Origin: Rhodoferax sp.
GTDB lineage: Bacteria > Pseudomonadota > Gammaproteobacteria > Burkholderiales > Burkholderiaceae_C
Direction of reading: 5' to 3'
Assembly: GCA_021731215.1 (NCBI GenBank)
Contig: JAKFXU010000414.1
Location: 1-7,990 of the forward strand
DNA: 7,990 nucleotides
Shown: in pieces, positions 1-5,533 of the stretch
How positions within the stretch are numbered: the stretch's first letter is position 1
Layout: the number at the start of each line of letters is the position of its first letter
Notes under the pieces: generated by a model
The model's database searches: none
Told to the model about the DNA's origin: nothing
What the model saw: the letters and a program-made list of their open reading frames with translations, nothing else
Position numbers and translations under genes: made by a program

Positions 1-288
1 GAGCGCCACCGCAACACCCATGACGCCTTCCTTGTTTTCGACCCGGACCACTTCGCCCTCGCAAACCAACTTTGACTTTTCACCCCGAATCGTCACCTCG
101 ACCGTGAAGCGCACGTGGGAACCGGGCGTTTGCACCGCTTCCGTTTCAAAATAAATGCCGGTGGCGCAGATGTTGCGGGTCAAGCCCTGCATATTGCCCA
201 GTTCGACCGGCAACTCGATGTTGAATCGGTCTGCCCGCCGCCCCGGCTTCAACGATGGCGGACTAACTTTCTTAGTTTCGTGTTTCAT
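1..288 (-). CDS. PilZ-domain protein, 3' end cut by window edge
   Basis: The first 96 residues of a protein read leftwards from an ATG at 286-288 and remain open to the window edge. Its sequence looks like a PilZ domain, the c-di-GMP-binding fold of many small signalling effectors. An RxxxR motif is visible at R17-R21 (RRADR). The following turn N39-I-C-A-T-G44 stands where the family has DxSxxG, so Asp is Asn and Ser is Cys. Beta-strand-like stretches follow (IYFETE, VRFTVEV, GEVVRVE), ending in a GVAVAL stretch typical of the last core strand. A GGTGA sequence lies about 5 bases before the ATG and can act as ribosome binding site. It lies downstream of metF on the same strand, 114 bp away, with a hairpin between them. 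The PilZ assignment rests on motifs. Whether it binds c-di-GMP is uncertain because of the two motif substitutions. Confidence 0.8.
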   Translation of the reverse strand, partial: MKHETKKVSPPSLKPGRRADRFNIELPVELGNMQGLTRNICATGIYFETEAVQTPGSHVRFTVEVTIRGEKSKLVCEGEVVRVENKEGVMGVAVAL

Positions 289-315
289 GCTTCACCAAGA
301 TCAGTGACTCACTCC

Positions 316-342
316 AAACAATTCCCCGGAGTCTCCGGGAAA
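316..342 (-). terminator. Probable intrinsic terminator after metF
   Basis: Read on the minus strand, UUUCCCGGA (342-334) pairs with UCCGGGGAA (330-322) around a 3-base loop GAC. This gives a 9-bp stem with one G-U wobble. The stem is followed by a short U-rich tail, UUGUUU (321-316). It lies about 60 bases past the metF stop and before the PilZ gene, a sensible place to end the ahcY-tlyA-metF transcript. The tail is short, so termination may be partial. No clear separate promoter for the PilZ gene was found after it. Confidence 0.45.
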
Positions 343-402
343 ATTGCTACTTGGTAAATGATAACCTGCGCCGGCGCACCAGCGGGCGACCGGAACAACC
401 CG

Positions 403-1239
403 TTAAGCCAGCCGTTTGCAGATTTCCAGGATCGCCACGCTCTGGTTCATGCTGTAGAAGTGCAGGCCCGGCGCGCCAGCGGCGCGCAGTTGTTGGCACA
501 GGTCGGTCACCACGTCCAGGCCAAAGGCCTTGATGGACGCGCTGTCATCGCCAAAGCTTTGCAGGCGCAGGCGAATCCAGCGCGGAATCTCGGCGCCGCA
601 GGCATCGCTGAAGCGCATCAGCTGGGTCGAGCTGGTGATCGGCATGATGCCCGGCACCACCGCGATACTCAGCCCCAGCGCGTCCACCTCTTCGACAAAG
701 CGGAAGTAAGCATCGGCATTGTAGAAATACTGGGTGATGGCGGAGTTGGCACCGGCCTTGACTTTGGTGGCAAAGGCCTGCAGGTCAGCCGCAGGTGATT
801 TGGCCTGCGGATGCACCTCGGGGTAAGCGGCTACTTCGATATGGAAATCATCACCGGTCTCGGCGCGGATGAACGCCACCAGGTCGCTGGCGTAGTGAAA
901 CTCACCGCCGGCGCCGTAACCGCTGGGCAGGTCGCCGCGCAAGGCCACCAGGCGCTGCACGCCCATGGCCTTGAGCGTGGCCAGTTGCTCGCGCACGCTG
1001 GCGCGGGTGGCGCCGATGCACGAAATATGCGAGGCGGCACTCACGCCCTCGGCCAGGATGGCGCGCACGGTGTTGAAAGTGCCTTCCTGCGTGGAGCCGC
1101 CGGCGCCGAAAGTGACCGAGCAGAATTCGGGCTGCAGCGCATACAGTTGCTGGCGCACCAGGCGCAGCTTTTCCACCCCCTCCAGGTTTTTGGGCGGAAA
1201 AAACTCAAAACTCAGGGCAATTTTGGCAGTCTCGGTCAT
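403..1239 (-). CDS. metF: 5,10-methylenetetrahydrofolate reductase MetF
   Basis: Flavoenzyme that reduces 5,10-methylene-THF to 5-methyl-THF, the methyl donor for methionine synthase, in the cytoplasm. The 278-residue protein is a TIM-barrel enzyme of normal MetF length. Visible family motifs are SFEFFPPK at 10-17 (E12 corresponds to the catalytic Glu28 of E. coli MetF), SVTFGAGGS at 41-49, ALRGDLP at 99-105 (D103 corresponds to Asp120, which acts with the FAD), AAYPEVHP at 137-144, GANSAITQYF at 163-172, and LHFYSMN at 259-265. An upstream reading start at 1320 exists in frame. The ATG at 1239 is preferred because the family begins just before the SFEFFPP motif and because the longer form would overlap tlyA. 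A weak GAG ribosome binding site precedes the ATG. It is the last gene of the operon, 13 bp after the tlyA stop. Together with AhcY it closes the methyl cycle: AhcY yields homocysteine, MetF the methyl group. Confidence 0.96.
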   Translation of the reverse strand: MTETAKIALSFEFFPPKNLEGVEKLRLVRQQLYALQPEFCSVTFGAGGSTQEGTFNTVRAILAEGVSAASHISCIGATRASVREQLATLKAMGVQRLVALRGDLPSGYGAGGEFHYASDLVAFIRAETGDDFHIEVAAYPEVHPQAKSPAADLQAFATKVKAGANSAITQYFYNADAYFRFVEEVDALGLSIAVVPGIMPITSSTQLMRFSDACGAEIPRWIRLRLQSFGDDSASIKAFGLDVVTDLCQQLRAAGAPGLHFYSMNQSVAILEICKRLA

Positions 1240-1252
1240 GACAGGCTCAATT

Positions 1253-2083
1253 TCAGACAACAGGCGCGCCCGGTTTGTGCGCGCAAATGAAAAATTCGCG
1301 GTTGCCGTCGCCACCTGCAATCGGCGAGTCGAACCACGCGGTGACGGTCAGGCCGAGCGCGGCGCAGGCAGCGCGCAGGCGCTGTTCGATCAGCGGATAA
1401 AACGCGGCATCCTTGACGATGCCGCCCTTGCCGACCTGACCCGGTTGCAATTCGAATTGCGGCTTGACCAGCGTCAGCAGGATAGCGCCGCGCTTGAGCA
1501 GCGGCACGATGGCCGGCAGCACCAGGGTTTGCGAGATGAACGACAGGTCGGCCACGATCAGGTCGAACTCGGGCATAAACTCGGCCGCGACCGCTGCGTC
1601 GTCGTCCAGGCTGAACGGGCCGTCAGCTCCGGTGCTGTCCTCAAAAGCAGCGATCAAATCAGCCGCCACCAGGGCGCGGGCATTGACCTTTTCCACGCAC
1701 AGCACGCGCGGGTCGGCGCGCAGCCGCGGGTGCAACTGGGCGCTGCCCACATCGACTCCCACCACCGACGCGGCCCCGTGCTGCAGCAGACAGTCGGTAA
1801 AGCCGCCGGTGGACTGGCCGACATCGAGGCAGGCCAGGCCGGCCACGGACAGGCCAATCTGTTTCAGAGCGGCTTCCAGCTTCAAGCCGCCGCGCGACAC
1901 ATAACGCGCTTCGGCGTCGTCCAGCAACTCAAGCGGGGCATCGTCCGGAATTTCATCGCCGTTTTTGGCGACGGTTTTCCATTCGGCGCCCTTGCGCCAG
2001 CGCACCCCATCCGCAATCAGGCGCTGGGCTTGGGAGCGCGTACTGGCCAGACCGCGGGCCACCAGGAGTTGATCGGCGCGCAT
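1253..2083 (-). CDS. tlyA: TlyA-family rRNA 2'-O-methyltransferase (hemolysin A-like)
   Basis: 276-residue protein with an N-terminal S4 RNA-binding domain (about 1-60: [20 protein letters not shown] onward) and a C-terminal FtsJ-like SAM-dependent methyltransferase domain. The SAM-binding motif is CLDVGQSTGGFTD at 85-97. A K-D-K-E tetrad typical of ribose 2'-O-methyltransferases is in place: K68 (GGLKLE), D179 (VADLSF), K207 (LVKPQFE) and E263 (NREFF). In mycobacteria TlyA methylates 16S and 23S rRNA and affects capreomycin sensitivity; the older hemolysin name is misleading. The exact rRNA target here is not known. The ATG at 2083 is chosen because it begins the S4 domain. Reading further upstream to 2455 would give residues unlike any family inside ahcY. 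The ATG overlaps the ahcY stop by one base (TGATG) and no Shine-Dalgarno is seen before it, so translation is probably coupled to ahcY. Its by-product SAH is the substrate of the gene before it. Confidence 0.93.
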   Translation of the reverse strand: MRADQLLVARGLASTRSQAQRLIADGVRWRKGAEWKTVAKNGDEIPDDAPLELLDDAEARYVSRGGLKLEAALKQIGLSVAGLACLDVGQSTGGFTDCLLQHGAASVVGVDVGSAQLHPRLRADPRVLCVEKVNARALVAADLIAAFEDSTGADGPFSLDDDAAVAAEFMPEFDLIVADLSFISQTLVLPAIVPLLKRGAILLTLVKPQFELQPGQVGKGGIVKDAAFYPLIEQRLRAACAALGLTVTAWFDSPIAGGDGNREFFICAHKPGAPVV

Positions 2084-3534
2084 CAATAGCGGTAGCTGTC
2101 GGCTTTGTAAGGGCCTTGCTTGGAGACACCGATATAGGCGGCCTGCTCGTCGGTGAGTTCGCTCAGCATGGCGCCGACTTTCTTCAGGTGCAGGCGCGCC
2201 ACTTTCTCGTCCAGATGCTTGGGCAGCACGTAGACCTTGCCGACCTTGTACTCCTTGGGCTTGGTGAACAGTTCGATCTGGGCAATGGTCTGGTTGGCAA
2301 AGCTCGACGACATGACAAAGCTGGGGTGGCCGGTGCCGCAACCCAGGTTCACCAAACGGCCCTTGGCCAGCAGGATGATGCGCTTGGCCGGCGTCTTGCC
2401 CTTGACCGGGAAGATGACGTGATCGACCTGGGGCTTGATCTCTTCCCACTTGCACTTGGCCAGCGAGGCGACATCGATCTCATTGTCAAAGTGGCCGATG
2501 TTGCAGACGATGGCCTGGTCTTTCATCGCCGCCATGTGCTGGTAGGTGATGACATTCTTGTTGCCGGTGGCGGAGACAAAAATATCGCACTTGTCGGCGG
2601 CGTATTCCATCGTCACCACTTTGTAGCCTTCCATCGCAGCCTGCAGCGCGTTGATCGGGTCCACTTCCGTCACCCAGACCTGGGCCGAGAGCGCGCGCAG
2701 GGCCTGGGCCGAGCCCTTGCCGACGTCGCCGTAACCCGCCACCAGGGCTACTTTGCCGGCAATCATGACGTCGGTGGCGCGCTTGATGGCGTCCACCAAG
2801 GATTCGCGGCAGCCGTACAGGTTGTCGAACTTGCTCTTGGTCACCGAGTCGTTGACGTTGATGGCGCGCAAGGCCAGCTCGCCCTTGGCCGACATTTCGT
2901 TCAGGCGCAGCACGCCGGTGGTGGTTTCTTCGGTCACGCCAATGATGTGTTTCAGGCGCCGGCTGTACCAGGTCGGGTCCAGCTTGAGCTTGGCCTTGAT
3001 GGCATTGAACAGGCAGGTTTCTTCTTCGCTACCGGGCTTGGCCAGCACCTTGATGTCTTGCTCGGCCTTGGCGCCCAGGTGCATCAGCAGCGTGGCGTCA
3101 CCGCCGTCGTCCAGGATCATGTTCGGACCCTCGGCCTTGGTCCCTTTCTTGCCGCCAAATTCGAAGATGCGGTGGGTGTAGTCCCAGTAGTCGGCCAGGG
3201 TTTCGCCTTTGTAGGCAAACACGGAGGTGCCAGCCTCGACCAGGGCCGCTGCCGCGTGGTCTTGCGTGGAGAAGATATTGCAGGAAGCCCAGCGCACCTC
3301 GGCACCTAGCGCCTGCAGGGTTTCGACCAGCACGCCGGTCTGGATCGTCATGTGCAGCGAGCCGGTGATGCGCGCGCCCTTGAGCGGCTGCGCCTTGGCA
3401 AATTCTTCGCGGATCGCCATCAGGCCGGGCATTTCGGTCTGGGCGATGTTCAGCTCCTTGCGGCCCCAGGCGGCCAGGCCCAGGTCGGCCACGATGTAGT
3501 CTTGGTTCTTGACGGATTTCAATACGGCGCTCAT
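2083..3534 (-). CDS. ahcY: S-adenosylhomocysteine hydrolase (adenosylhomocysteinase)
   Basis: Hydrolyses SAH reversibly to adenosine and L-homocysteine, relieving product inhibition of methyltransferases. It is cytoplasmic, typically a tetramer, with tightly bound NAD. The 483-residue protein carries both family signatures: [15 protein letters not shown] at 84-98 and [17 protein letters not shown] at 260-276, the latter being the NAD-binding GxGxxG turn. Other marks are GSLHMT at 58-63, [13 protein letters not shown] at 226-238 with the catalytic Lys/Asp region, [10 protein letters not shown] at 345-354, and the C-terminal YKADSYRY at 476-483, whose Lys and Tyr reach the NAD of a neighbouring subunit. 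The insertion of about 40 residues around 150-190 marks the long bacterial/plant form. The ATG at 3534 is chosen because it is preceded at normal distance by a GGAG ribosome binding site and gives the standard N-terminus; an in-frame start at 3564 has neither. First gene of the operon, behind an SAH riboswitch. Confidence 0.98.
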   Translation of the reverse strand: MSAVLKSVKNQDYIVADLGLAAWGRKELNIAQTEMPGLMAIREEFAKAQPLKGARITGSLHMTIQTGVLVETLQALGAEVRWASCNIFSTQDHAAAALVEAGTSVFAYKGETLADYWDYTHRIFEFGGKKGTKAEGPNMILDDGGDATLLMHLGAKAEQDIKVLAKPGSEEETCLFNAIKAKLKLDPTWYSRRLKHIIGVTEETTTGVLRLNEMSAKGELALRAINVNDSVTKSKFDNLYGCRESLVDAIKRATDVMIAGKVALVAGYGDVGKGSAQALRALSAQVWVTEVDPINALQAAMEGYKVVTMEYAADKCDIFVSATGNKNVITYQHMAAMKDQAIVCNIGHFDNEIDVASLAKCKWEEIKPQVDHVIFPVKGKTPAKRIILLAKGRLVNLGCGTGHPSFVMSSSFANQTIAQIELFTKPKEYKVGKVYVLPKHLDEKVARLHLKKVGAMLSELTDEQAAYIGVSKQGPYKADSYRY

Positions 3535-3555
3535 GGTTGACTCCAGAATTTTTTG

Positions 3556-3613
3556 AAAAACCACTGGCTGCGCAGGAGAACTTTGGGGAAAGACTCACCA
3601 CACAGACCAGTGG
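3556..3613 (-). terminator. Terminator-like hairpin in the ahcY leader (riboswitch expression platform candidate)
   Basis: On the ahcY transcript CCACUGG (3613-3607) can pair with CCAGUGG (3567-3561). After one bulged U the stem can continue with CUGUGU (3605-3600) against GCGCAG (3573-3568), including two G-U pairs. Five U residues follow immediately (3560-3556). The stem starts right after the 3' strand of the aptamer pseudoknot. The form fits an intrinsic terminator upstream of the ahcY start, which would be regulated by the aptamer. The loop is large (about 26 bases), so strength is uncertain. An alternative hairpin, CUCACC (3618-3613) with GGUGAG (3599-3594), competes with both this stem and the aptamer. 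Confidence 0.4.
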
Positions 3614-3707
3614 GTGAGCGCGGTTGTGATGCAGTGACCTGGACATTTGCCAAACCACGCAGTCCGAGCCTCGTTCACCTGATTGTGAACTGCAACGCTC
3701 CTCGGAA
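3610..3707 (-). promoter_or_regulatory. SAH riboswitch upstream of ahcY
   Basis: The minus-strand leader contains the core of the SAH-binding riboswitch known from beta- and gammaproteobacterial ahcY leaders. It opens with CCGAGGAGCGTTGCA (3705-3691). P1 forms between UCCGAG (3706-3701) and CUCGGA (3668-3663). A perfect hairpin GUUCAC/GUGAAC (3690-3685 with 3678-3673) takes the place of P4. The pseudoknot helix P2 forms between GAGCG (3700-3696) and CGCUC (3620-3616), extendable by one U-G pair. The segment before P2's 3' strand reads ACAACCGCGCUC, whereas the form I recall is AACGGCGCUC, a one-base difference. In known cases SAH binding turns ahcY expression on. The aptamer starts within a few bases of the predicted transcription start, and its position directly before ahcY supports the call strongly. 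Confidence 0.92.
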
Positions 3708-3714
3708 GGTGCGC

Positions 3715-3744
3715 ATTATACGAAATGGCCAGTGTCGAGTTGAA
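3715..3744 (-). promoter_or_regulatory. Sigma70-like promoter of the ahcY operon
   Basis: On the minus strand a perfect TATAAT -10 box lies at 3720-3715. Eighteen bases upstream is TTCAAC (3744-3739), a weak -35 match. Transcription would start near 3708, three bases before the first P1 pair of the riboswitch at 3705. This close fit to the aptamer's 5' end supports the assignment. The weak -35 box may reflect need for an activator or simply a moderate promoter. Confidence 0.75.
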
Positions 3745-3795
3745 CTTGACCTCGATCACCGGTCCGGCTGGTGCAGTACCGCAGAGGTGACTTCG

Positions 3796-4602
3796 TTACT
3801 TTAACCAAAACTGCCACCACGACTTTCGCTTGGCACTGTGTGGTTCGGTCTCCTGCAATTTGAAGAAAGGCAATAGCAAATCTTCCATGCTATAAAACCC
3901 CTTCGGCTTCCCCTGTAGATTTTCTACCGCAAACAAGATTCCGTTTCCAAATGCTTCGCGCGTAATGGATTCATGTTTGAGTCGCACCGTCTGATAGGGA
4001 AATCCGAACAAAATTTCATGTACACCGATGATGCCGCCAGCCCTGACCGATTTAATGCTTTCTTCCGGCAGATTCAACTCGCGCGCAATGACTTTGGCGG
4101 TGCCAGAGACTTCCGGTTTTTTCTTGAAATGCTCTTCGATCACCTCGATGTCGGTATAGGGTGCGATGTTTTTCAGGATTTTGGCGGTGATGATCAGAAA
4201 ATTGATACCGAGCGTGATATTGGCGGAGTGCAGCACACAGGTTTGCTTGGCCAGTTGGTGAATCTGCTTGATTTTTTCATCGGAATATTGCGACACCGCG
4301 CTGATGATCGTAATGCCGCGCTTGGCTGCTTCCACACCGTAATAATCAAGCCCCGTCTCTGACGAGAAGTCCACAATCACATCAACCGGGTAGCGGTCCA
4401 ACAGTTCAGCTGCGCTGTATTCGTCCTTGGTATGAATCAAGCCGGGCTCATCGGAGGCAATCCCCAGAAATTCTGGAACTGATCGATGTTCCAGCAGTTT
4501 TGACTGGCGAACCACCCACTCCAATGTGGTTTTTTTCGACTCCAGTAGCACGGATGCCACGGCGCGACCTGTTTTACCAAAACCAATGATTCCGACCTTC
4601 AT
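3796..4602 (-). CDS. DapB-like dihydrodipicolinate reductase family protein
   Basis: 268-residue NAD(P)-dependent oxidoreductase resembling 4-hydroxy-tetrahydrodipicolinate reductase (lysine/diaminopimelate synthesis). The N-terminal nucleotide-binding turn is GIIGFGKTG at 4-12. VDVIVDFS at 73-80 and SANITLGINFL at 126-136 match the DapB core. H158 and K162 (EEHFKKKPEVSGTA, 156-169) align with catalytic His159 and Lys163 of E. coli DapB, and S166-G167-T168 with its substrate-binding SGT. GGIIGVHEILFG at 189-200 corresponds to the usual VGEHTVMF region. Unusual points: the loop normally GTTG reads SAVS at 101-104; the second His after H158 is Phe; the region after SGTA is short; and there is a C-terminal tail SAKRKSWWQFWLK. 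The ATG at 4602 has a good AAGGA site before it; an in-frame start at 4692 lacks family residues. GC is low (25 of 60 bases at 3841-3900 against 40 of 60 at 5821-5880 in prfC), suggesting transfer. No lysine-pathway genes are nearby. The family is secure, the substrate is not. Confidence 0.82.
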   Translation of the reverse strand: MKVGIIGFGKTGRAVASVLLESKKTTLEWVVRQSKLLEHRSVPEFLGIASDEPGLIHTKDEYSAAELLDRYPVDVIVDFSSETGLDYYGVEAAKRGITIISAVSQYSDEKIKQIHQLAKQTCVLHSANITLGINFLIITAKILKNIAPYTDIEVIEEHFKKKPEVSGTAKVIARELNLPEESIKSVRAGGIIGVHEILFGFPYQTVRLKHESITREAFGNGILFAVENLQGKPKGFYSMEDLLLPFFKLQETEPHSAKRKSWWQFWLK

Positions 4603-4885
4603 TTCAGTATCCTTCGGACTAAAGTGGCTGCTTGCGCAATTGACGCTCAAAGACTGGCCTTTATCTGCTGCGCTGGCTGCTGATAGAACCAAGTGCGTTT
4701 CTCGCGGAGAGCAAAACCTTGTTGGACTGAACCGCCTGCTGAGACAGTACCGATAGGGGATTGAATGCTTCGCACCGCCTGTGTCGTCAGATTATGACCA
4801 GGTTTGAGGTGCCGCCAGCCGGCGATCAATTAATGCTGCGCGCTCGTCAAACGACGTTGACTGCAAGGTGGCTTGCTGCCGTGCG

Positions 4886-4902
4886 TTGGCAATCCTTGCC
4901 AA
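4886..4902. promoter_or_regulatory. Inverted-repeat operator candidate for ParD autorepression
   Basis: TTGGCAA-TCC-TTGCCAA is a perfect inverted repeat with 7-bp arms and a 3-bp spacer. It covers the -35 box and half of the spacer of the parDE promoter. Ribbon-helix-helix antitoxins usually repress their own operon by binding such palindromes, so occupation here would block RNA polymerase. Function is inferred from place and symmetry. Confidence 0.6.
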
Positions 4903-4914
4903 GCCCGCTAAAAT
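4886..4914 (+). promoter_or_regulatory. Sigma70-like promoter of parDE
   Basis: A -35 box TTGGCA (4886-4891, five of six consensus bases) and a -10 box TAAAAT (4909-4914, five of six) are separated by the ideal 17 bases. The expected start of transcription, six to eight bases past the -10, falls at or next to the ATG of parD at 4921. The transcript would therefore have almost no 5' leader. Confidence 0.7.
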
Positions 4915-4920
4915 CAAAAT

Positions 4921-5208
4921 ATGAGCACCGTCACCATGAACATATCTCTGACCGAGGATCTCAAGGCCTTCGTCGATGCCCGCATCAAAGCGCGCGGCTA
5001 CAGTTCGACCAGTGAATACATGCGCGATCTGGTGCGGCGCGATGAAGAACGGGCTGGGGAGGAAATTGCCAAAGAGGAGCAGTTTAGGGCTCTGATTCAG
5101 GAAGGACTGGATTCGCCATTGGATCCAAGGCCCTGGGACGAAATCCGCACAGGGTGGCTGGAAGAAATCAAAACGGCGCGCACAAACCAAGCCCGGAAAA
5201 CCGCGTGA
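4921..5208 (+). CDS. parD: ParD-type antitoxin, ribbon-helix-helix family
   Basis: 95-residue antitoxin. The N-terminal part is a ribbon-helix-helix DNA-binding unit of the CopG/Arc class: beta strand VTMNISL at 4-10, first helix about 11-25 (TEDLKAFVDARIKARG), turn YSST, second helix about 30-45 (TSEYMRDLVRRDEER). The charged C-terminal half (46-95, with PWDEIRTGWLEEI at 71-83) should wrap the ParE toxin and neutralise it. The stretch ARGYSSTSEYMRDLVRR is characteristic of ParD. The ATG at 4921 is used. An ATG at 4936 (second Met, before NISLTE) is possible, but neither has a clear Shine-Dalgarno, and the promoter places the transcript start at 4921, suggesting leaderless translation. The last four bases overlap the start of parE (GTGA). 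Local GC (32 of 60 at 4921-4980) is below that of core genes. Likely autoregulated through the inverted repeat at 4886-4902. Confidence 0.9.
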   Translation: MSTVTMNISLTEDLKAFVDARIKARGYSSTSEYMRDLVRRDEERAGEEIAKEEQFRALIQEGLDSPLDPRPWDEIRTGWLEEIKTARTNQARKTA

Positions 5209-5516
5209 ACCCCATCGAACGTAGAGTTCGGGCAACACAAGATCTTGAAGACGCTTTCGCTTACTACATCGAAGTTGCCGGTTTTTTGGTGGCCGAACGC
5301 TTCATGGAGAATGTTGACCGCGCCATGGCGCATATTGCGCAATACCTCGGCAGCGGCTCACCACGTTACGCACAAGTACCGGAAGGTGAACAAATCCGCT
5401 TCTGGACCTTGAACAAGTTCCCCTATGCTGTTTTCTACATCGAGCGCCTGAATTGCGTTGAAATTGTGCGGGTCTTGCACCAAGCCTCCGACATCCCCGC
5501 TCACCTCGAACCCTGA
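5205..5516 (+). CDS. parE: ParE-type toxin, RelE/ParE superfamily
   Basis: 103-residue toxin of the RelE/ParE fold. The N-terminal helix pair (RATQDLEDAFAYYIEVAG, 9-26, and VAERFMENVDRAMAHIAQY, 29-47) is followed by the beta-sheet part. Typical ParE motifs are the GSPR turn at 51-54, FPYAVFYIE at 72-80, and the C-terminal IVRVLHQASDIPAHL at 87-101, which is the best family mark. Characterised ParE toxins poison DNA gyrase, while RelE relatives cleave mRNA on ribosomes. The C-terminal ending favours ParE, but the target is not proven. The start is taken as GTG at 5205, which overlaps the parD stop in a GTGA and begins at the expected NPIERRVRA strand, with a weak GGAA site upstream. An in-frame ATG at 5154 would add 17 unlikely residues inside parD. 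Coupled translation would keep antitoxin synthesis ahead of toxin. It appears intact, with no truncation. Confidence 0.9.
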   Translation: MNPIERRVRATQDLEDAFAYYIEVAGFLVAERFMENVDRAMAHIAQYLGSGSPRYAQVPEGEQIRFWTLNKFPYAVFYIERLNCVEIVRVLHQASDIPAHLEP

Positions 5517-5533
5517 TTTTTTGGATTTATATC

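Larger units (their letters stand above)
4603..4920. other. 318-bp divergent intergenic region between the dapB-like gene and parD
   Basis: No coding sequence is supported here; the short reading frames that cross it look random. On the plus side, next to parD, it holds the promoter and inverted repeat listed separately. On the minus side a possible -10 box CATAAT lies at 4796-4791, with only a weak -35 match (CTGGCG) 17 bases upstream. A start there would give the dapB-like gene a leader of nearly 190 bases. A small inverted repeat, GTCAA-ACGACG-TTGAC, lies at 4846-4861. Nothing else was recognised. Confidence 0.5.

Noticed and set aside
965..2089. Long plus-strand open frame of 374 codons opposite metF and tlyA
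   Set aside because: It lies antisense to two genes with clear family motifs, has no domain I recognise, and is a typical shadow of high-GC codon bias.
2084..2455. N-terminal extension of tlyA by 124 codons
   Set aside because: The added residues are an out-of-frame reading of ahcY. The S4 domain begins exactly at the ATG at 2083.
2116..3309. Long plus-strand open frame of 397 codons opposite ahcY
   Set aside because: It mirrors the ahcY codons, is rich in His/Gly/Val/Asp as expected of an antisense frame, and shows no family motif.
3721..3795. Terminator for the dapB-like gene before the ahcY promoter
   Set aside because: Only short GC-rich complementarity (CACC with GGTG) is present and no U-run follows, so read-through into the ahcY leader cannot be excluded.
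4603..4692. N-terminal extension of the dapB-like gene by 30 residues
   Set aside because: The family begins at MKVGIIGFG, and the ATG at 4602 has a good AAGGA site while 4692 does not.
5154..5204. Earlier ATG start for parE inside parD
   Set aside because: The added 17 residues do not resemble ParE N-termini. The GTG at 5205 gives the usual overlap and the expected first strand.
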